Under the pieces are notes generated by a model. It saw only the letters and a program-made list of their open reading frames with translations, did not search any database and was not told the origin of the DNA. The position numbers and the translations under genes were made by a program. A stretch of DNA of 38,789 bases from DAONFI01 sp035403485 (GTDB lineage Bacteria > Planctomycetota > Phycisphaerae > SM23-33), in contig CAZIAZ010000029.1 of assembly GCA_964536835.1 (NCBI GenBank), positions 1 through 38,789 on the forward strand, given 5' to 3'. Of this stretch, positions 34,525 to 38,789 are shown piece by piece (position 1 is the first letter of the stretch; the number at the start of each line of letters is the position of its first letter).

Positions 34525-35205
34525 TCAGTCAGTTCTGACTTCAACGCGATGTAATCTGGCGACATTCTTCGGGCCTCCGATGCCAGCCAGAGCCAATACC
34601 TCGCACGGTTTTGCCCAAGAATCTCCGCACGGCACAAGCGTAAACGTAAAGTTCTCGCCACATATCTCCATAACATCCACACGAGGTTTCAGGTTGATAT
34701 CGACAAAACTCTCTTCACGGCTATTGCGTCCGCCGCGGCGAGAAGACGGCTTTACGCTGCGATGAATCAGCCATTGTTCCGAATTTTTCAATTCATCCAC
34801 CTTGTGCGAAAGCGGAGTGACTTCACTCGCAGCAAGTTTCATGGAATAGACTATGGCTGTAATCTGCGGGGTGGCCTTAGCCGTCGCGAGCGGCATTGCG
34901 GATTCAAAAATCATTCCCGGCAGAGCATTTCGATTAAGTGAATCCAGCAATTCGGCGGAATCGAGTTCCGCGTCGAAATTGATACAGAGAATTTCCGATT
35001 CGCCGGCTATTCCGACGGGCCTTGCAGCAGGCAGGGAGATAACCGGCCGCGGATTGAATCCCTGCGAATAATGCAGCGGCAATCTGCTGCGCACCGCCAG
35101 CCGTTCTATGGCTCTCATCATGTCATGGTGCGAACAGAATCGCAGGTCACCCGTTACGGCCAACCTGATAGCCCATCTGAAACTCAATATCGCCATGCCT
35201 TTCAT
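34525..35205 (-). CDS. TIGR03936/DUF2344 family radical-SAM-associated protein
   Basis: A 226-residue cytoplasmic protein of the DUF2344 family. The N-terminal RWAIRLAVTGDLRFCSHHDMMRAIERLAVRS region and HYSQGFNPRP are distinctive. In many genomes the domain is fused to or beside a large radical SAM protein and next to the gene for RNase E/G, which lies 261 bases downstream here. The radical SAM partner is not seen in this window, so it is either elsewhere or missing. The role is unknown; a link to rRNA or tRNA handling is inferred from the neighbour. The start is ATG 35205 or 35196, both with poor ribosome sites. An M3 repeat copy lies in its upstream region. Confidence 0.82.
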   Translation of the reverse strand: MKGMAILSFRWAIRLAVTGDLRFCSHHDMMRAIERLAVRSRLPLHYSQGFNPRPVISLPAARPVGIAGESEILCINFDAELDSAELLDSLNRNALPGMIFESAMPLATAKATPQITAIVYSMKLAASEVTPLSHKVDELKNSEQWLIHRSVKPSSRRGGRNSREESFVDINLKPRVDVMEICGENFTFTLVPCGDSWAKPCEVLALAGIGGPKNVARLHRVEVRTD

Positions 35206-35320
35206 GCGAAGTTTTTCGCGATGGTCGCTGTCGGTAAAAATTTCCCGACACGGCTGACCTCAGCGGCAGATTCGCAATAAATATCTGCGCTTCCGGCAGC
35301 CTGAGAAAGTCCGGATTATT

Positions 35321-35460
35321 TTTTATAGCAGCTTCTGAAAATAAATAACCGTGAATGTTCGATAACATCTGCAAACATGAATCCGTCGTTTTACGCTGTC
35401 GTTACTGCATATTATGGAATTAACCATACCAGGCGAAACGGCAGATTATTCACGTTATTT
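35321..35460. mobile_element. M3 repeat, copy B
   Basis: It is the reverse-orientation partner of 25408-25555. The complementary pairs found in copy A are all kept: CGTGAAT/ATTCACG, TCTGC/GCAGA and CGTTT/AAACG on the minus strand. A short inner TATGG/CCATA stem replaces the one in copy A. On the minus strand it lies in the sense direction upstream of the DUF2344 gene. Confidence 0.65.
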
Positions 35461-35538
35461 CAAATTACTTCAAAAACTACTCCGGACGTTCTTGCATAAC
35501 CATATCGCAATTGTAAGACCGGTTCCCCAAAAATTCCG

Positions 35539-35569
35539 GTTTCACCGCTTATGCCGGTAGCAGTGAAAC
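35539..35569 (-). terminator. Rho-independent terminator of the pts operon
   Basis: An 11-base stem (35539-35549 with 35559-35569, one G-T pair) and a 9-base loop lie 22 bases after the ptsI stop. On the minus strand the hairpin is followed by CGGAATTTTT. The form is standard. Confidence 0.85.
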
Positions 35570-35590
35570 GGGAACGGGAACTTGGTACTG

Positions 35591-37336
35591 TCATTCTCCG
35601 TCGCCATAGACCTGAGGCAGAACTTTCTTGGTCACAGCCCGCAGGTAACTGGATATTTCCTGGTCGGTATCCAGTCTTGCGACGATTCTGGCAACTTCCA
35701 TTGCCTGCGTAAGTGTTACGGACCGGATAACTTTTTTTATTTCCGGTATAGCCAGCGGCGTACATGAGAACTTCCGTAAGCCATAACCCAACAGAAGAAG
35801 CGTATATTCCGGGTCGCCCGCAATTTCACCGCAAAGGCTGACCGGTATGTCATTCTGTTGGCCGGTTCGGATGACTTCCTTAATAAGTCTCAGCACCGCC
35901 GGATGTGCCGCAGTAAACATGTTAGCGACCTTTTCGTTGCCTCTGTCGACCGCGAGCGTATACTGAACGAGATCGTTCGTTCCTATCGAAAAGAAGTCTA
36001 CTTCTTTCGCGAACGCCGCAGCCTGAAGCGCGGCGGCTGGCACTTCAACCATAATTCCTATCGGAATGTCCGCGTTGTGTTCCACGCCTTCGTCTTCAAG
36101 ATCTTCGCTGACGTCACGCACCAGAGCTTTGGCCTGCCGAAGCTCGGTAATCGTCGTGACCAACGGAAATAATATCTGAACATTAGCGCCGACGCTGGCT
36201 CGCAGTATCGCGCGAAGCTGATGTTTGAACATATCCAGATTCTGCAGGCAAAGCCGTATCGACCGGCAGCCCAGAAACGGATTGCGCTCAGGATTACGGG
36301 CGCGGCTTTGAGTATATTTGTCTGCGCCGAGGTCGAGCGTGCGGATTATCACCGGCTTGCCGGCGCACTGTTCTATAACCTTGCGATAGGCGATATAATG
36401 GTCTTCTTCCGTCGGCTCGGTGTCCGAACTGAGAAACAGGAATTCAGTGCGATACAGCCCGATTCCGTCGCCGCCCTTTTCCAGAACGGTTTTGGATTCG
36501 TCGGGAAACTCTATGTTGCCCATAAGCTGTATTTCATGGCCGTCTTTGGTGATAGCCGGCAGAGACGCGATGGAATCAAGGCTATGAATGAATTCATATT
36601 GTGCCTGAGCCAATTTGCGATACTGCTGAAGCGTAGGCTCATCAGGATTCAGAATCGCCAAGCCGGTCGTACCGTCTATTATGAGATTATCGCCGCTATT
36701 TACGTTGCCTGTAAAATTCTCTAGTCCCACGACAGCCGGTATGCCAAGCGCGCGTGCAACGATAGCGGTGTGGCCGGTCGGCCCGCCCATGTCCATAGCT
36801 ATGCCCTTGATGTGCTTGCGATCCATGCTAGCCGTCTGACTGGGCGTAAGATCGTGCGTGACGACTATGACGTTCTGGGTGAGGTGCGAAAGAGTCTGTC
36901 GTTGCTGGCCGGTAAGATTTCTCAACAGCCGCCGTTCAATATCATAAACGTCCTTGACACGCTCGGAGAGATATTCGGGCATGGACTCGAATTCACTGGC
37001 ATACGCACGAAGTACGGTAGTGACGGCATATTCTGCGGTAAGACAGCCGGAGACTATGGTTTCCTCCAGTTTGCCGAAAAGGAGTTTGTCGTTGAGCATG
37101 CCGAGATGAAAGTCAAAAATTCTGGACGCTTCTTCGCCAATACGCTCTGTGGTGCGATCCTGAAGTTCGCGAAGTTCTGTTTTTGAACTTTCCACGGCTC
37201 GCATGAGTCGTTCGAATTCCGCCGTAGTCTGTTCAGGGGGAATATGGCGTCTTGGGATATCGAATTCCTCGTTATCGACGACAACGACCTGGGCTATCGA
37301 AACGCCAGGCGAAACTCCGATACCTTTTTTTCTCAT
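35591..37336 (-). CDS. ptsI: Phosphotransferase system enzyme I
   Basis: A 581-residue enzyme that takes phosphate from phosphoenolpyruvate and passes it to HPr. From ATG 37336 the active histidine in GGPTGHTAIVAR falls at residue 189, the same number as in E. coli, which supports this start. The ATG just before it (37339) and a 35-codon longer start at 37441 are possible, and no strong ribosome site settles it. The PEP-binding barrel has LYRTEFLFL, RTLDLGADK and SIGTNDLVQYTLAVDR, and the catalytic Cys is in SLCGEIAGD. It follows ptsH by 180 bases and ends at a clear terminator. No sugar-specific EIIB/EIIC gene is in the window, so it may serve a regulatory phosphorelay. Confidence 0.95.
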   Translation of the reverse strand: MRKKGIGVSPGVSIAQVVVVDNEEFDIPRRHIPPEQTTAEFERLMRAVESSKTELRELQDRTTERIGEEASRIFDFHLGMLNDKLLFGKLEETIVSGCLTAEYAVTTVLRAYASEFESMPEYLSERVKDVYDIERRLLRNLTGQQRQTLSHLTQNVIVVTHDLTPSQTASMDRKHIKGIAMDMGGPTGHTAIVARALGIPAVVGLENFTGNVNSGDNLIIDGTTGLAILNPDEPTLQQYRKLAQAQYEFIHSLDSIASLPAITKDGHEIQLMGNIEFPDESKTVLEKGGDGIGLYRTEFLFLSSDTEPTEEDHYIAYRKVIEQCAGKPVIIRTLDLGADKYTQSRARNPERNPFLGCRSIRLCLQNLDMFKHQLRAILRASVGANVQILFPLVTTITELRQAKALVRDVSEDLEDEGVEHNADIPIGIMVEVPAAALQAAAFAKEVDFFSIGTNDLVQYTLAVDRGNEKVANMFTAAHPAVLRLIKEVIRTGQQNDIPVSLCGEIAGDPEYTLLLLGYGLRKFSCTPLAIPEIKKVIRSVTLTQAMEVARIVARLDTDQEISSYLRAVTKKVLPQVYGDGE

Positions 37337-37516
37337 CATAGATTTGCTATCGTACTCTACCACCTTTTTAAATCCGTAAGCCCTCTGAGGGCCGCCTCCG
37401 TTATCGCTCGGATTGACGCCAGCAATTAGCGGCGGCATCATTTATCCGATAGACCCTGAATTCTGTTATAAATATAAAATACAAAAATTTTTACAGCCGC
37501 TCAAATGAAGCGGCGG

Positions 37517-37804
37517 TTATTCACCCGCGGGTTCCAATTCGCCAAAACCATCCGCAATAAGCTGGGTCAGCGCATCAATCGCCTGCTGGGCATCCTCGCC
37601 GTCGGCTGATATTTTAAGTTTTGTGCCTTTCGTGGCAGCCAGCTGCATGACCGACATGATGCTCTTGGCATCAACCTTCAGCGCGTCTTTGGCGACTTCG
37701 ATATTGCTGGCATATTTCTGGGCAAGCTGTACGACCTGCATCGCCGGCCTGGCGTGCAACCCGTACTTGTTTATTATCGTTATTTCTTTTTCAACCTGTG
37801 CCAC
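37517..37804 (-). CDS. ptsH: Phosphocarrier protein HPr
   Basis: A 95-residue phosphocarrier between enzyme I and EIIA proteins. The phosphorylated residue is His17 in KYGLHARPA. Ser48 in AKSIMSVMQL lies where Ser46 of Gram-positive HPr is phosphorylated by HPr kinase, and the surrounding residues resemble that type, so control by an HPr kinase is likely though none is encoded here. The start codon is GTG at 37804 with GGAGTG about 9 bases upstream. It lies 68 bases after ptsN and before ptsI, forming one leftward operon. The C-terminal few residues (ELEPAGE) extend past the usual end. Confidence 0.95.
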   Translation of the reverse strand: MAQVEKEITIINKYGLHARPAMQVVQLAQKYASNIEVAKDALKVDAKSIMSVMQLAATKGTKLKISADGEDAQQAIDALTQLIADGFGELEPAGE

Positions 37805-37872
37805 GAAAAAACACTCCGGTAAACAATATCGCCGGAATCCTCAAAAACAGTTGATAGTTCGTTAAAAAGGAA

Positions 37873-38340
37873 TCAGACCATCTCGTCGGCTTCTTCCATC
37901 AGGTCGATGACATCCTGTTTCGTTTTAGCCTGATAGAGAAACTTCCTGAACATGTCGCGCTGCACGTGTTTGAAAATAGTTTCCATCGCCTGCAGATGTT
38001 CGTCGGGCTTATCCGGGCTTGACAACATCAGTATTACGGCGTAAACGGGCTTGGAATCAAGGCTGGAAAAATCCAGGCCCCCGGTTGCACAGCCTATCGC
38101 GGCAATAGGTCTTTTTACAGTAAGCACTTTGGCGTGCGGCAGTGCAATACCCTTGCCTATGCCTGTAGTTGCCTGCTTTTCCCGCTGGAGAACGCTCTTG
38201 ATTACGTCATCAACGGAATTCTTGGTAACCGCGCCGGCGTCAGCCAGTGCTTTGACCAATTCTGAAATAGCTTCTTCACGTGTAGCAGCTTTCAGTTGTG
38301 GACATATCGCATCTTTAACTATAATATCTGCAAGCTTCAT
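37873..38340 (-). CDS. ptsN: PTS EIIA component, PtsN/fructose type
   Basis: A 155-residue single-domain EIIA protein that accepts phosphate from HPr. The active histidine is His69 in TTGIGKGIALPHAK, the hallmark of the EIIA-Fru/Ntr family. The length equals that of the regulatory PtsN, and no EIIB or EIIC domain is attached. ATG 38340 has AGGAGCT upstream; the frame is open 48 codons further, but that part is not conserved-looking. It is the first gene of ptsN-ptsH-ptsI. By analogy it could control potassium, nitrogen or carbon-related targets by protein contact; the target here is unknown. Confidence 0.93.
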   Translation of the reverse strand: MKLADIIVKDAICPQLKAATREEAISELVKALADAGAVTKNSVDDVIKSVLQREKQATTGIGKGIALPHAKVLTVKRPIAAIGCATGGLDFSSLDSKPVYAVILMLSSPDKPDEHLQAMETIFKHVQRDMFRKFLYQAKTKQDVIDLMEEADEMV

Positions 38341-38789
38341 AATCAGCTCCTGTCGTGGCACATTTACTTGTAAAAAAGTCGTCGAGCCTGACATCGTCCG
38401 CTGATTGCAACAGGTGTGACGTAATCGCAGGTTCAACAGCTTGGACAAGTTTACAAAAAAATATTCCGGAATTCCAGTGTCCATATGGATTTGTCATGAA
38501 ATTTCATTCATAATTTGTTTTCAAACCTGCTGCCAGCCGTAAAAGAACACGCCTCAAGAAAAACAGTCAAAATATCCTCTCTTGCCTCTCATAAAATCTG
38601 GAAATAAGAAAAAGGCCGACAGTTTTGGCCCAATTCATAAAAAAACGGCTGATAAAATGAAAATAAACCACTTTTCAAAAATTTTTCCATATAAACGGCA
38701 CGACATAGAAGGGGAATTTTTTTGAAAAAATCTTTTCATGCGTGTGATTAGCGCCTTGTGGCCGGCTTTTACGTGTAACCGTCGGCTAC
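38341..38789. other. 449-base upstream region of ptsN, to the window end
   Basis: The region is AT-rich. A TTGACT box occurs on the minus strand near 38570, but no good minus-10 box follows at the right distance. A short GGCC/GGCC hairpin followed by T residues on the minus strand lies at 38609-38630, just after the stop (38635-38637) of a 50-codon reading frame open to the window edge. That could be the 3' end of a gene entering from the right, but the frame is not recognisable. Nothing else is seen. Confidence 0.4.

Larger units (their letters stand above)
35206..35590. other. 385-base region with an M3 repeat and the ptsI terminator
   Basis: Reading leftward, it contains the ptsI terminator (35539-35569), the M3 copy B (35321-35460) and about 115 bases before the DUF2344 start. 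The promoter of the DUF2344 gene is expected here, but I cannot place it. No gene is visible; short ORFs in this stretch are chance. Confidence 0.6.

Noticed and set aside
37337..37441. 35-codon N-terminal extension of enzyme I
   Set aside because: Starting at 37336 puts the active histidine at residue 189 as in E. coli, and the extra residues do not look like the family.
38635..38789. A 50-codon minus-strand frame open to the right edge, ending just before a short hairpin with T residues
   Set aside because: The translated residues are not recognisable, the base composition is AT-rich like the surrounding intergenic sequence, and the hairpin stem is only four bases. It is mentioned in the region entry but not called as a gene.

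Overview
The window (38,789 bases) reads as ordinary chromosome of a Gram-negative-type bacterium. It is gene-dense, with 32 supported protein genes and no rRNA, tRNA, CRISPR array or complete insertion sequence that I can see. Two LptF/LptG permeases, YidC and a lipoprotein point to a diderm envelope. A planctomycete of the Phycisphaerae type is my best guess, from the RNase E/G plus TIGR03936 pair and the ptsN-ptsH-ptsI set without a sugar-specific PTS permease. That placement is inference and should be tested with the housekeeping proteins here (ClpB, MnmG, YidC).

Left part (1-7.6 kb): carbohydrate metabolism. A Gfo/Idh/MocA oxidoreductase diverges from an AraC-type regulator. A leftward cluster follows: 6-phosphogluconate dehydrogenase (gnd), a small lipoprotein, an SDR-type D-mannonate oxidoreductase and a PfkB kinase that resembles 2-keto-3-deoxygluconate kinase. 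Together they suggest uronate or sugar-acid use feeding central metabolism. 7.6-10.4 kb: folC, folB and a glyoxalase-II-like metallo-hydrolase, all leftward. 10.8-13.3 kb: a rightward glycan module of phosphoglycosyl transferase, ATP-grasp ligase and HAD phosphatase, with a strong terminator-like structure between the first two genes. 13.3-17.2 kb: alpha/beta hydrolase, yidC and a metallophosphoesterase, leftward. 17.6-21.7 kb: lptF/lptG-like pair, a small membrane-anchored protein and a dCMP deaminase, rightward and tightly packed. 21.8-25.3 kb: a DUF1284 cysteine-rich protein and clpB. 25.6-29.9 kb: mnmG, birA, nadC and a thioredoxin-fold protein, leftward. 30.0-31.4 kb: a DUF2723 membrane protein whose end overlaps folP. 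31.4-35.2 kb: folP, RNase E/G and a DUF2344 protein. 35.6-38.3 kb: ptsI, ptsH and ptsN, ending in a clear terminator.

The least expected content is between genes. Three families of short inverted-repeat elements are present, each in at least two copies: M1 (1-53, 7109-7270, 11429-11458), M2 (22480-22644 and an internally deleted copy at 28326-28404) and M3 (25408-25555 and 35321-35460). None carries a transposase, so they look like MITEs or structured repeats moved in trans. Several sit in 5' regions of genes (clpB, birA, gnd, the DUF2344 gene) and one supplies a stop codon. Other intergenic RNA-like structures lie at 3662-3747, 11463-11572 and 17451-17528.
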